DNA from: Actinacidiphila guanduensis
GTDB taxonomy: Bacteria; Actinomycetota; Actinomycetes; Streptomycetales; Streptomycetaceae
Length of the DNA stretch: 64,000 bases
Reading direction: 5' to 3'
Assembly: GCF_900103985.1 (NCBI RefSeq)
Contig: NZ_FNIE01000001.1
Coordinates: 298,466 to 362,465, forward strand
This document shows, piece by piece, positions 49,417 to 59,000 of the stretch (positions are counted from its first letter, which is position 1; each line of letters starts with the position of its first letter). The translations under genes were made by a program, and so were the position numbers. Below the pieces are notes generated by a model. That model was not told where the DNA came from. It worked only from the letters and a program-made list of their open reading frames with translations, and made no database searches.

Positions 49417-50234
49417 TGAGGCGCCGTCCCAACTACCTGGCCGGCCTCGGCTCGCTGGTCTGGCTCTTCCTGGTCGGCCTGCCGCTGTACGTGATGCTGG
49501 CGGCGACCCTGCAGAGCCAGAGCGACTACAGCGAGAACGGCCCGCTGTCCTTCCCCAAGCACTTCACCTTCTCCAACTACAGCCAGGACTTCCACAACGG
49601 CTTCGGCCACTACTTCCTCAACACCCTGCTGGTCACCCTCGCCGTGGTGGCGATCGTGCTGGCGCTGGTGCCGCCGCTGTCGTACGCGATCGTGCGCAGC
49701 CGCGGCCGGCTCACCGGCGCGGCCTTCCGGGTCTTCCTGCTGGGCCTGGCGATCCCCGCGCAGGCGGTGATCGTGCCGATGTTCTACGTCATCTCCAAGG
49801 CCGGCCTGTACGACAACCTCATCGGCGTGATCCTGCCGACGGCGGCGTTCTCCATGCCGGTGTGCGCGCTGGTGCTCACCGGCGTGATGCGCGACATCAC
49901 CCCGGACCTGTACGAGGCGATGGCCATGGACGGCGCGCCGCCGTGGCGGGTGTTCTTCCAGCTGGTGCTGCCGCTGTCCAAGGGCGGGCTGTCCACCATC
50001 GTGGTCTTTTCCGCGCTCCAGGCGTGGAACGGCTTCCTGTTCCCGCTGGTGCTCACCCAGTCCGACTCGTCCAAGGTCGTCACGCTGGGCCTCTACAACT
50101 TCCAGACCGAGCACGGGATCGACATCCCCGGCCTGCTGGCCGCGGTGGTGCTGTCCATGCTGCCGATCTTCATCGTCTACCTGTTCGCCCGCCGGGCCCT
50201 GGTCCAGGGACTCATGGGCGTCGGAGGAAAGTGA
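49416..50234 (+). CDS. ABC sugar transporter permease 2 (BxlG-like)
   Basis: A 272-residue MalG-type permease, starting at ATG 49416 inside the stop of permease 1. Six helices; the EAA loop is YEAMAMDGAPPWRVFFQLVL followed by PLSKGGLSTI. FSNYSQDFHNGFGHYFLNTL and PQAV-like GLAIPAQAVIVPMFYVISKA are typical of this subunit. The C-terminal helix runs to a short tail. Its stop overlaps the GTG of the GH3 gene (GTGA), linking transport and hydrolysis. Partner ATPase must be supplied in trans. Confidence 0.93.
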   Translation: MRRRPNYLAGLGSLVWLFLVGLPLYVMLAATLQSQSDYSENGPLSFPKHFTFSNYSQDFHNGFGHYFLNTLLVTLAVVAIVLALVPPLSYAIVRSRGRLTGAAFRVFLLGLAIPAQAVIVPMFYVISKAGLYDNLIGVILPTAAFSMPVCALVLTGVMRDITPDLYEAMAMDGAPPWRVFFQLVLPLSKGGLSTIVVFSALQAWNGFLFPLVLTQSDSSKVVTLGLYNFQTEHGIDIPGLLAAVVLSMLPIFIVYLFARRALVQGLMGVGGK

Positions 50235-52609
50235 CCGACACCGTGGTCGAAGAGACACAACCCGATACGCCCCCGTGGGCCGACCCCGCCCTGTCCCCGC
50301 AGGACCGGGCCGACGCGCTGATCGCCGCGATGACCCTGCCGGAGAAGGTGGCGCAGCTGTACGGCGTGTGGGTGGGCGCCTCCGACGAGGGCGGCGAGGT
50401 CGCCCCCTATCAGCACGAGATGGAAGAAGCCGTCGCCCTGGAGGAGCTGCTGCCGCAGGGCCTCGGCCAGCTGACCCGGCCGTTCGGCACCGCGCCGGTC
50501 GACCCCGCGCTCGGCGCCCTGTCGCTGCTGCGCACGCAGCGCCGGATCACCGCGGCCAACCGCTTCGGCATCCCCGCCCTGGCGCACGAGGAGTGCCTGG
50601 CCGGCTTCGCCGCCTGGGGCGCCACCGCCTACCCGGTGCCGCTGTCCTGGGGCGCCACCTTCGACCCGGAGCTGGTGCGGGAGATGTCCGAGGGGATCGG
50701 GCGCGACATGCGCGCGGTCGGCGTCCACCAGGGCCTGGCCCCGGTGCTCGACGTGGTGCGCGACGCCCGCTGGGGCCGGGTCGAGGAGACCATCGGCGAG
50801 GACCCCTACCTGGTGGGAACGGTCGGCACCGCCTACATCCGCGGCCTGGAGTCGGCCGGGATCATCGCCACCCTCAAGCACTTCGCCGGCTACTCCGCCT
50901 CCCGCGCCGGGCGCAACCTCGCACCCGTCGGCATGGGGGTACGGGAGCGGGCCGATGTGATCCTGCCGCCCTTCGAGATGGCCGTGCGCGAGAGCGGGGT
51001 GCGCTCGGTGATGCACGCCTACACCGACACCGACGGCGTCCCCTCCGCGGCCGACGAGGCGCTGCTGACCGGGCTGCTCCGCGACACCTGGGGCTTTTCC
51101 GGCACGGTGGTCGCCGACTACTTCGGTGTCGCCTTCCTCAAGACCCTGCACGGCGTGGCCGGCACCCTCGGCGAGGCGGCCGGCGCCGCGCTGGCCGCGG
51201 GCGTGGACGTCGAGCTGCCGACCGTCAAGGCGTACGGCGAGCCGCTGCTCAAGGCGGTCGCCGAGGGTGTGGTGAGCGAGGATCTGGTGGACCGGGCGTT
51301 GCGCCGGGTGCTGGCGCAGAAGGCCGAACTCGGCCTGCTCGACGCCGACTGGGACCCGGTGCCCGCGGTGCTGGCCGGCGCCGACCTCGCCGACCCGCAG
51401 AAGCTGCGCGGCACCGTGGACCTCGACAGCCCCGCCAACCAGGAGACGGCCCGGCGGGTCGCCGAGGAGAGCGTGGTGCTGCTGCGCAACACCGGCACCC
51501 TGCCGCTGGACCGCCCGGCGCGCATCGCGCTCGTCGGCCCGAACGCGGACACGCCCACCGCGGTGCTCGGCTGCTACGCCTTCCCGATGCACGTCGGCGT
51601 GCAGCACCCGGAGGTGCCGCTCGGCATCGACCTGCCCACGCTGCGCGAGACGCTGGCCGCGGAGTTCCCCGACAGCGAGATCACCTGGGCGGCGGGCTGC
51701 ACGGTGGACGGGCCGGGCACCGAGGGCTTCGAGCAGGCCGCTCGGATCGCCGCGGCGGCCGATGTCGTGGTGGTCGCGCTCGGTGACCGGGCCGGGCTGT
51801 TCGGCCGCGGCACCAGCGGAGAGGGGTGCGACGCGGAGTCGCTGGCCCTGCCGGGTGTCCAGCAGCAGCTGCTCGACACCCTGCTCGACACGGGCACGCC
51901 CGTGGTCGTCACGCTGCTGGCAGGCCGCCCGTACGCGCTCGGCCGCGCGGTCACCGAGTCCGCGGCGATCGTGCAGTCCTTCTTCCCCGGTGAAGGCGGC
52001 ACGGCGGCGCTGGCCGGCGTGCTCAGCGGCCGCGTCGGCCCCTCCGGGCGGCTGCCGGTGAGCATCCCGGCCGGGCCCGGCTCGCAACCCTCCACCTACC
52101 TGGCCGCCAGGCTCGGCCAGGCCAGCGAGGTCTCCAGCGTGGACCCGACGGCGGCCTACGCCTTCGGCCACGGCCTCACCTACACCTCCTTCCAGTGGAC
52201 CGACCTGCAGGTCGAGGAGTTGCAGGCGCCCACCGACGGCGAGGTGCGGTTCGCCTTCACGGTGCGCAACACCGGTGGGCGCGAGGGCACCGAGGTCGTC
52301 CAGCTCTACCTGCACGACCCGGTCGCCTCCGTCGTGCAGCCGGTCCAGCGGCTCGTCGGCTACCGGCGGGTGCGGCTCGCGCCGGGCGCCTCCGCGCGGG
52401 TCGAGGTCGCCGTGCCCGCGGACCTCGCTGCCTTCACCGGCCGGGACGGCCACCGGGTGGTCGAACCCGGCGCGCTGGAACTGCGGTTGGGCGCCTCCAG
52501 CACGGATCTGCGCCTCACCGTGGTGTGCACGCTGACCGGCGAGGTCCGCAGGGTGGACCACACCCGGCGGCTGCACCCCGACATCGCTGTCACGGCGAAC
52601 GGGGAGTGA
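50231..52609 (+). CDS. bxlA: cytoplasmic GH3 beta-xylosidase/beta-glucosidase (BxlA-like)
   Basis: A 792-residue GH3 enzyme without signal peptide, starting at GTG 50231 with GGAGGAAA upstream. The barrel begins RADALIAAMTLPEKVAQLYG, includes HEECLAGFAAWGATAYPVPL, GRVEETIGEDPYLVG and IATLKHFAGYSA. The nucleophile is Asp296 in GTVVADYFGV. The alpha/beta sandwich (ADVVVVALGDRAGLFGRGTS with GEGCDAESLALPG) and a C-terminal fibronectin-like domain (VRFAFTVRNTGGREGTEVVQ) complete the long GH3 form. It closely resembles Streptomyces BxlA, which hydrolyses imported xylobiose. The gene symbol is by analogy of sequence and operon position; a cellobiose-type specificity is not excluded. Confidence 0.88.
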   Translation: MTDTVVEETQPDTPPWADPALSPQDRADALIAAMTLPEKVAQLYGVWVGASDEGGEVAPYQHEMEEAVALEELLPQGLGQLTRPFGTAPVDPALGALSLLRTQRRITAANRFGIPALAHEECLAGFAAWGATAYPVPLSWGATFDPELVREMSEGIGRDMRAVGVHQGLAPVLDVVRDARWGRVEETIGEDPYLVGTVGTAYIRGLESAGIIATLKHFAGYSASRAGRNLAPVGMGVRERADVILPPFEMAVRESGVRSVMHAYTDTDGVPSAADEALLTGLLRDTWGFSGTVVADYFGVAFLKTLHGVAGTLGEAAGAALAAGVDVELPTVKAYGEPLLKAVAEGVVSEDLVDRALRRVLAQKAELGLLDADWDPVPAVLAGADLADPQKLRGTVDLDSPANQETARRVAEESVVLLRNTGTLPLDRPARIALVGPNADTPTAVLGCYAFPMHVGVQHPEVPLGIDLPTLRETLAAEFPDSEITWAAGCTVDGPGTEGFEQAARIAAAADVVVVALGDRAGLFGRGTSGEGCDAESLALPGVQQQLLDTLLDTGTPVVVTLLAGRPYALGRAVTESAAIVQSFFPGEGGTAALAGVLSGRVGPSGRLPVSIPAGPGSQPSTYLAARLGQASEVSSVDPTAAYAFGHGLTYTSFQWTDLQVEELQAPTDGEVRFAFTVRNTGGREGTEVVQLYLHDPVASVVQPVQRLVGYRRVRLAPGASARVEVAVPADLAAFTGRDGHRVVEPGALELRLGASSTDLRLTVVCTLTGEVRRVDHTRRLHPDIAVTANGE

Positions 52610-52700
52610 GCGGCCGGTAGTCGGCGGCGGGCGAACTACGGCCGGGGGCGGGCGGGCTGCCTCCGGCGGGCTGAACGGCCGCAACGGTTGGGCTGATTGA

Positions 52701-52750
52701 CGGCGAGGCCCGGGGCGCCCTTCGTACGAAGGGGGCCCCGGGCCTCGCCG
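52701..52750. terminator. strong bidirectional hairpin
   Basis: Perfect 16-base arms CGGCGAGGCCCGGGGC (52701-52716) and GCCCCGGGCCTCGCCG (52735-52750), with an inner palindrome CCCTTCGTACGAAGGG (52718-52733). It sits between the sugar operon and the convergent CDF gene and should terminate both. Confidence 0.85.
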
Positions 52751-52838
52751 TTCGTCGGATCACCGGGCGCGTACGCACGGAGAGTTGGGGTTCCGCCGGG
52801 GGCCGGGGCGGTCCGGACGCGCGAACCGCCGTCCCCCG

Positions 52839-54023
52839 TCAGTGCGCGTGGTGATGGGCCAGGGCCGCGTGCGGGTCACCTGTGTGGGGCGGGTGGTCGG
52901 TGTGGACGGTGGCCGCGGTCAGCCGCGGCACCGCGTGGATCAGGGCGTGCTCCGCCCGTACGGCCAGGGCGTGCGCCTCCACCACCGTCAGGTCGGGGCG
53001 GACGACGATCTCGGCCTCCGCCCGCAGCGCGTGACCGATCCACCGCAGCCGCACCGTGCCGACGCCGAGCAGGCCGTCCACCCCGCGCAGGGCGGTCTCG
53101 GCGGTGTCCACCAGGCGCGGGTCCACCGAGTCCATCAGCCGCCGCCACACCTCGCGGACCGCGCCGCGCAGGACGGCGAGGATCGCCACGGTGATCAGCA
53201 GCCCCACCACGGGGTCGGCCCAGCGCAGGCCGAGCGCGGCTCCCGCGGCGCCCAGCAGAACGGCAAGGGAGGTGAAACCGTCGGTACGCGCGTGCAGCCC
53301 GTCGGCGACGAGGGCGGCCGAGCCGATCCTGCGGCCGGTGACGATACGGCGCCTGGCCACCCACTCGTTGCCGAGGAACCCGGCACCGGCCGCGGCCGCC
53401 ACGGCCCACGGATGCGCGATGCCCTGCGGGTGCAGCAGCCGGTCGACGGCCTCGTAGCCGGCCAGCGCCGAGGACGCGGCGATGGTCAGCACGATCGCCA
53501 CGCCCGCGAGGTCCTCCGCACGGCCGTAACCGTAGGTGTAGCGGCGGGTGGCCGCGCGGCGGCCGAGGACGAAGGCGATCCCGAGCGGCACCGCGGTCAG
53601 GGCGTCTGCGGCGTTGTGCACGGTGTCGCCGAGCAGCGCGACCGAGCCGGACACGGCGACGACGACGGCCTGCACGAGGGTGGTCAGACCGAGGACGCCG
53701 AACGAGACCCACAGGGTGCGCAGGCCCTCGCGCGAGGTCTCCAGCGCCGGGTCCACCTTGTCCATGGCCTCGTGGCTGTGCGGGGTGAGCAGGTGGGCGA
53801 GGCGGTGGCGCAGCCGGGCGCGGCGACCGGGGGCGTGGGTGTGCGGGCCCGCGTGCGCGTGGGTGCCGGCGTGGTCGTGGCCGTACGGTTCGGGGGCGTG
53901 GGCCTCCCCGTGGGGGTGCGGGTGCGTGTGCCGGTGGTCCCGCCGGTGGTCCCCGGGGCCGCCGTGCGCGTGGCCGCGGGGCTCTTCGTGCGCGTGGCCG
54001 TGGGTGTGCTCGCTGCCGTCCAT
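52839..54023 (-). CDS. CDF family cation efflux transporter with His-rich N-terminus
   Basis: A 394-residue inner-membrane exporter of Zn2+/Co2+/Fe2+-type metals. The first 75 residues are extremely His-rich (HTHGHAHEEPRGHAHGG and so on), a probable metal-binding tail. Six helices follow; the metal sites are GDTVHNAADALTAVP (H-x-x-x-D in helix 2) and DGLHARTDGFTSLAVLLGA (helix 5). RRYTYGYGRAEDLAG is the conserved cytoplasmic loop, and the C-terminal domain (RGVDGLLGVGTVRLRWIGHA) is the usual dimerising ferredoxin-like fold. ATG 54023 is the likely start. It lies 98 bases downstream of the ribulokinase gene on the same strand; any co-transcription is probably incidental. Confidence 0.92.
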   Translation of the reverse strand: MDGSEHTHGHAHEEPRGHAHGGPGDHRRDHRHTHPHPHGEAHAPEPYGHDHAGTHAHAGPHTHAPGRRARLRHRLAHLLTPHSHEAMDKVDPALETSREGLRTLWVSFGVLGLTTLVQAVVVAVSGSVALLGDTVHNAADALTAVPLGIAFVLGRRAATRRYTYGYGRAEDLAGVAIVLTIAASSALAGYEAVDRLLHPQGIAHPWAVAAAAGAGFLGNEWVARRRIVTGRRIGSAALVADGLHARTDGFTSLAVLLGAAGAALGLRWADPVVGLLITVAILAVLRGAVREVWRRLMDSVDPRLVDTAETALRGVDGLLGVGTVRLRWIGHALRAEAEIVVRPDLTVVEAHALAVRAEHALIHAVPRLTAATVHTDHPPHTGDPHAALAHHHAH

Positions 54024-54121
54024 GGTCCCACCGTGCCAGCTGCGGCCGATTGCAGCCATCACCGTCATACGCACGCTGACCAGGTGCGATGCTCTCGCAA
54101 CAGCGCGGGCGGGGCACTTGG

Positions 54122-55777
54122 TCAGCCGGCGCGGCGGCGCAGCGTGCGCAGCCGGTGCATGAGGTCGCTGCCGCCGCGCCCGAAGTGGTCGTGCAACTCG
54201 GTGTAGGCGGCGTGGAGTTCGGCGTACGCGGCGGCCCGTGCGGGGTCGGGCAGGTAGGCGGAGCGGTGGGTGCGGGCCATGGCCGCGGAGGCGGTGCGCA
54301 GGTCCGGGTGGGCACCTGCGGCCACGGCGGCGTGGATCGCCGCGCCGAGCGCGGGGCCCTGGTCGGAGACGGTCACGTGCAGCGGGCGGTCCAACACGTC
54401 GGCATAGGTCTGCATCAGGAACCGGTTCTTCAACAGGCCCCCGGCGGCGGTGACTTCCTCGACGGGGACGCCCGCTTCCTCGTAGGCGGTCACGATCGTG
54501 CGGGTGCCGAAGGCGGTCGCCTCCACCAGGGCCCGGTAGATGTCCTCGGGGCGGGTGTCCAGGGTGAGGCCGACGATGAGACCGGACAGGTGGTGGTCGA
54601 CCAGCACCGAGCGGTTGCCGCTGTGCCAGTCCAGCGCCAGCAGGCCGTGCCCGCCGACCGGTTGGCCCGCCGCCAGCTCCGTCAGCAGCTCGTGCACCTC
54701 GATGCCGCGCTCGCGCGCCTGCCGGGCGTACGGCTCGGGCACGGCCGTGCGGGCGGCCCAGGCGAAGATGTCGCCGACGCCGGACTGCCCCGCCTCGTAG
54801 CCCCACAGCCCGGGCACCACGCCGTCGCGCACCGCCCCGCACATGCCCGGGACGTCCGCGGGTGCCTCGGAGTTGACGATCAGGCAGGTCGAGGTGCCCA
54901 TGATGGCGAGCAGGTGGCCGGGGTCCAGGGTGCCGGCGGCCGCGGCGGTGACATGGGCGTCGATGTGCCCGGCGGCGACCGGCAGCCCTTCGGGCAGGCC
55001 CGTGGCGGCGGCCGCCTGTGCGGTGAGCGCACCCGCGCGGGTGCCGGGGCGGGCGAGCGGCCCGGCCACCTTGGCGGTGATGTCGGCGAAGTCCGGGTGC
55101 ACGGCGGAAAGGAAGGCGGGCGAGGGGTGATCGTCCTGGACCAGGCCCTTGTAGCCGGCGGTGCTCAGGCTGCGGTGCTCCTCGCCGGTCAGCCGCCACA
55201 CGATCCAGTCGGCCGCCTCGATCCACCGCTCGGCGGCCGCGTAGACCTCGGGGTCCTCGCGCAGCACCTGCAGCGCCTTGGGGTGCTGCCACTCGCTGGA
55301 CACCTTGCCGCCGTAGCGCGGCAGCCAGGGCTCCTTGCGCTCGGCGGCGACCGCCGTGATCAGGTCGGCCTCGGGCTGGGCCGCGTGGTGCCGCCACAAC
55401 TTGGGGTAGGCGTGCGGGCGTTCGGCGAAGCGGGGCAGCTCGCAGAGCGGGGTGCCGCCGACGGTGGCGGGCAGCACCGTGCAGGAGGTGAAGTCGGTGC
55501 CGAGGCCCACGAGTTGGCCTGGCACCGCGTCGGCCCGCGCCAGCGCCTCACGGACCGCCCCGCCCAGCGCCTCCCACCAGTCCCCGGGCACCTGCAGGGC
55601 CCAGTCCGCGCCCAGCGCCGCCCCGCCGGCGGGCAGCCGCTCCGTCACGACGCCGTGCCGGTAGGCCCGTACCGCGCTCCCCCGCTCGCGCCCGTCGGCC
55701 ACCGAGACGACGACGGCCCGCGCCGACAGCGTCCCGAAGTCCACCCCGACCACGACCTCGCCCCGCCTGTCCACCAC
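54122..55777 (-). CDS. araB: ribulokinase
   Basis: A 551-residue FGGY kinase that phosphorylates L-ribulose in arabinose catabolism. GTG 55777 follows GGGAGG. The N-terminal ATPase motif is VVVGVDFGTLSARAVVVSVA, with the G-T-L-S-x-R-A pattern specific to ribulokinases rather than xylulokinases. ALDWHSGNRSVLVDHHLSGL and VEATAFGTRTIVTAYEEAGV are further AraB hallmarks, and TAAGGLLKNRFLMQTYADVL is the C-terminal FGGY signature. No araA or araD is adjacent in the window, so the pathway is split or the gene serves locally released arabinose. It is divergent from a secreted multi-module GH3 gene. Confidence 0.92.
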   Translation of the reverse strand: MVDRRGEVVVGVDFGTLSARAVVVSVADGRERGSAVRAYRHGVVTERLPAGGAALGADWALQVPGDWWEALGGAVREALARADAVPGQLVGLGTDFTSCTVLPATVGGTPLCELPRFAERPHAYPKLWRHHAAQPEADLITAVAAERKEPWLPRYGGKVSSEWQHPKALQVLREDPEVYAAAERWIEAADWIVWRLTGEEHRSLSTAGYKGLVQDDHPSPAFLSAVHPDFADITAKVAGPLARPGTRAGALTAQAAAATGLPEGLPVAAGHIDAHVTAAAAGTLDPGHLLAIMGTSTCLIVNSEAPADVPGMCGAVRDGVVPGLWGYEAGQSGVGDIFAWAARTAVPEPYARQARERGIEVHELLTELAAGQPVGGHGLLALDWHSGNRSVLVDHHLSGLIVGLTLDTRPEDIYRALVEATAFGTRTIVTAYEEAGVPVEEVTAAGGLLKNRFLMQTYADVLDRPLHVTVSDQGPALGAAIHAAVAAGAHPDLRTASAAMARTHRSAYLPDPARAAAYAELHAAYTELHDHFGRGGSDLMHRLRTLRRRAG

Positions 55778-55993
55778 GCCGCCTCCCGTTCTTCCCCGAC
55801 CGAACCCCTCACCTTCACCACCGCGTCCCCCACAGGTCAACTTCGGCTCCGCCACAAGGGGTGCCCACCGGCGAACGAGCCGAAGGGCGCGGCCGGCGTC
55901 CGGAGGGCACCTCCGGAGAGCCCCCGTGTCCGCACCCGCGGCCGCGACCCCGTGCCTACGCCTTGACACTGACAGCGCCCTCACAGAGACTCC

Positions 55994-56009
55994 GGGAGAG
56001 CGCTCTCCC
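55994..56009. promoter_or_regulatory. LacI/CebR-like palindromic operator
   Basis: Perfect 16-base palindrome GGGAGAGCGCTCTCCC, 30 bases before the ATG of the secreted GH3 gene. It resembles the CebR box TGGGAGCGCTCCCA that controls cellulase and cello-oligosaccharide genes in Streptomyces, but with two extra central bases. Confidence 0.65.
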
Positions 56010-56039
56010 AATGCGCAACCCCCCACCCTGGAGTCGCAG

Positions 56040-59000
56040 ATGACCCTCCTCCCCCGCGTCATGCGCGCCCTGCGCAGACGCCGACCACTCGTGGCCCTCG
56101 CCGCCGTCCTCGCCCTGGCGGTGGGCGGGCTGGTCGGCACCGGCACCGGCTCGGCCCAGGCGGCCGGCAGCCTGCTGTCGCAGGGCAAGACCGCCGTCGC
56201 CTCCTCCACCGAGAACGCCGGGACGCCGGCCTCGGCCGCCGTGGACGGCAACACCACCACCCGCTGGTCCAGCGCCGCTTCGGACCCCCAGTGGCTCCAG
56301 GTCGACCTCGGCGCCACCGACACGATCACCTCGGTCACCCTGAACTGGGAGACCGCCTACGCGACGGCGTTCAAAATCCAGGTCTCCACGGACGCGCAGA
56401 ACTGGACGGACGTCTACTCCACGACCACCGGGCCCGGCGGCAACCAGACGCTGTCCGTAAACGGTTCCGGGCGGTACGTCCGGATGTACGGCACCGCCCG
56501 CGCCACCGGATACGGCTACTCCCTGTGGGAGTTCCAGGTCTACGGCTCGACCGGCACCTCGGGGTCCGGCTGCGGCACCACGGACGTGGCCCAGGGCAAG
56601 ACGGCCACCGCCTCCTCCACCGAGAGCGGCGGCACCCCGGCCTCGGCCGCCGTGGACGGCGACGCCACCACCCGCTGGTCCAGCGCCGCTTCGGACCCGC
56701 AGTGGCTCCAAGTGGACCTGGGTGGCACCGCCGCGGTCTGCAAGGTCGCGCTGCAGTGGGAGACCGCGTACGCGACCGGCTTCAGGATCCAGGTCTCCGG
56801 TGACGGCCAGAACTGGACGGACATCTACTCCACGACCGCCGGGACGGGCGGCAACCAGACGCTCAACGTCACGGGCTCCGGCCGCTACATCCGGATGTAC
56901 GGCACCGCCCGCGCCACCGGATACGGCTACTCCCTGTGGGAGTTCCAGGTCTACACCTCCGACGGCAGCGTCGGCGGGGGTGGCAACGGGGGCGGCACGG
57001 ACGGCGGCACGACCGGCGGGGGCGGCAACCCCGGCGGCGGCGACTTCTCCGGCACCGTGATCTCCGCCTTCAAGCCGGTCACCGCCTCCTCCTACGAGGG
57101 CGGCAACGCGCCCGCCGCCGCCCTGGACGGCCGCACCACCACCCGCTGGTCCAGCCTCTACACCGACAACCAGTGGCTCCAGGTGGACCTCGGCAACGTC
57201 GGCACGATCTCCGGGGTGGTGCTCAACTGGGAGTCCGCGTACGGCAGCGGCTACCACATCGACGTCTCCGACAACGGCACCGCCTGGCAGACGCTCTACA
57301 CCACGACCACCGGCAAGGGCGGCATCGAGAAGCTCCCGATCACCGGCACCGGCCGCTACGTGCGGCTGACCGGCACCGCCCGGGCCACCGGATACGGCTA
57401 CTCGCTGTGGGAGTTCCAGGTCTACGGCACGGTGGACACCTCGGCCTCCACCCCGCCACTGCTGTCCGGCCCGACCAAACCGCCCGCCACCACCGGGCAG
57501 TTCGCGCTCAGCGCGCCCGCCGACAAGGCGATGGTCACCAACACCCGCCGCCCGCAGCTGTCCTGGGCGGCCGTATCGGGCGCGGCCCACTACGAGGTGT
57601 GGATCAACGTCAGCCGCACCGACTACGACTGGTCCGCCTCGGGCAGCCTGCTCGACCTCTACACGAAGGTCGCCGAGCCCACCGGCACCAGCTACACGCC
57701 CAGTTGGGACATCTCCGACCGCTGGACGTACAAGTGGTACGTGGTCGCGGTGACCGGCTCGGGCACCCGCACCACCTCCAACATCCGCCAGTTCAGCGTC
57801 TACCTGCCCGACATCGAGCAGGTGGACGACGGGGTGAACATCGTCAACGGGGCCCGGGACCTGAACAAGGACGGCACGATCGAGCCCTACGAGGACTGGC
57901 GGCTGCCGGTCGACACGCGGGTGAGCGACCTCCTCGGGCGGATGACGCTGGAGGAGAAGGCGTACCAGATGTTCTACAACGTGCAGCAGTACCCCATGTC
58001 CGGCTGGCACTTCGGGCCCGCGCAGCCGGGCGACCTGAACAATGTGCTGCTCTCCACCGCCGCCACCCGGCTGGGCATCCCGCCGGTCTCGGCGGGCGAC
58101 ACCACCGCCGGCTACCAGACCACCTATCCGCTGCAGAGCACCCTGGCGGCCGGCAAGGACTACCCGCTCGACTACCAACTGGGCAACATGCAGCGCAAGG
58201 AGGAGCTGGAGGTCGGCGCGCGCGGCACCCTCTCCCCGCTCGCCGAGGTCGGCACCAAGGTGCTCTACCCGCGCATCCAGGAGGGCGGCGGTGAGAACGC
58301 CGACGTGGCCGCGGCCCAACTCAAGGCGCTGGTCGCGGGTTTGCAGGGCGGTCCGGAGCTGAACCCGTCCTCGGTGCTGGCCACGGTGAAGCACTGGCCG
58401 GGCGAGGGCGCGGGCGGCGAGGCCGGCATCGTCTACGACGGGGTGACGATCAAGTACCACATGATCCCGTTCAAGGCGGCGATCGACGCCGGCGCGGTGA
58501 ACATCATGCCGGGCTACGCGGGCAGTTCGTATCTCGACCCGGGCGGCCCCGGCGCGGGCGACAGCGCGAAGATCATCGCCTACCTGCGGCAGAACATCGG
58601 CTACACCGGGCTGATCACCACCGACTGGCTGCCCTCGGGCTCGTGGATCAACGCGGCGAACGCCGGCTCGGACGTGATGGGCGGCGCCGACCCGGGCGCC
58701 ACCGGATTCACCATGGCGAGCTTCGAGCAGCAGGTGCCCCAGTCGCGGATCGACGACGCGGTCGGGCGCATCCTGAAGCTCAAGTTCGAGCTGGGGATCT
58801 TCGACCACCCCTACGGCGACCCGGTCAACGGCCCGTTCCGCTTCCACCAGCCGAGCTACGTCGCGCTCGCCAACCAGGCCGCGCGCGAGTCGGACACGCT
58901 GCTGAAGAACGACGGCGTGCTGCCGGTCAAGCTCACTGCGGGCGACAACATCGTGGTGACCGGCGACCGGGCGACCGACGGCGCGTCCTGCTGCATCTGG

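Noticed and set aside
50177..52684. 835-codon minus-strand open frame
   Set aside because: Antisense to the GH3 enzyme, whose motifs are unmistakable.
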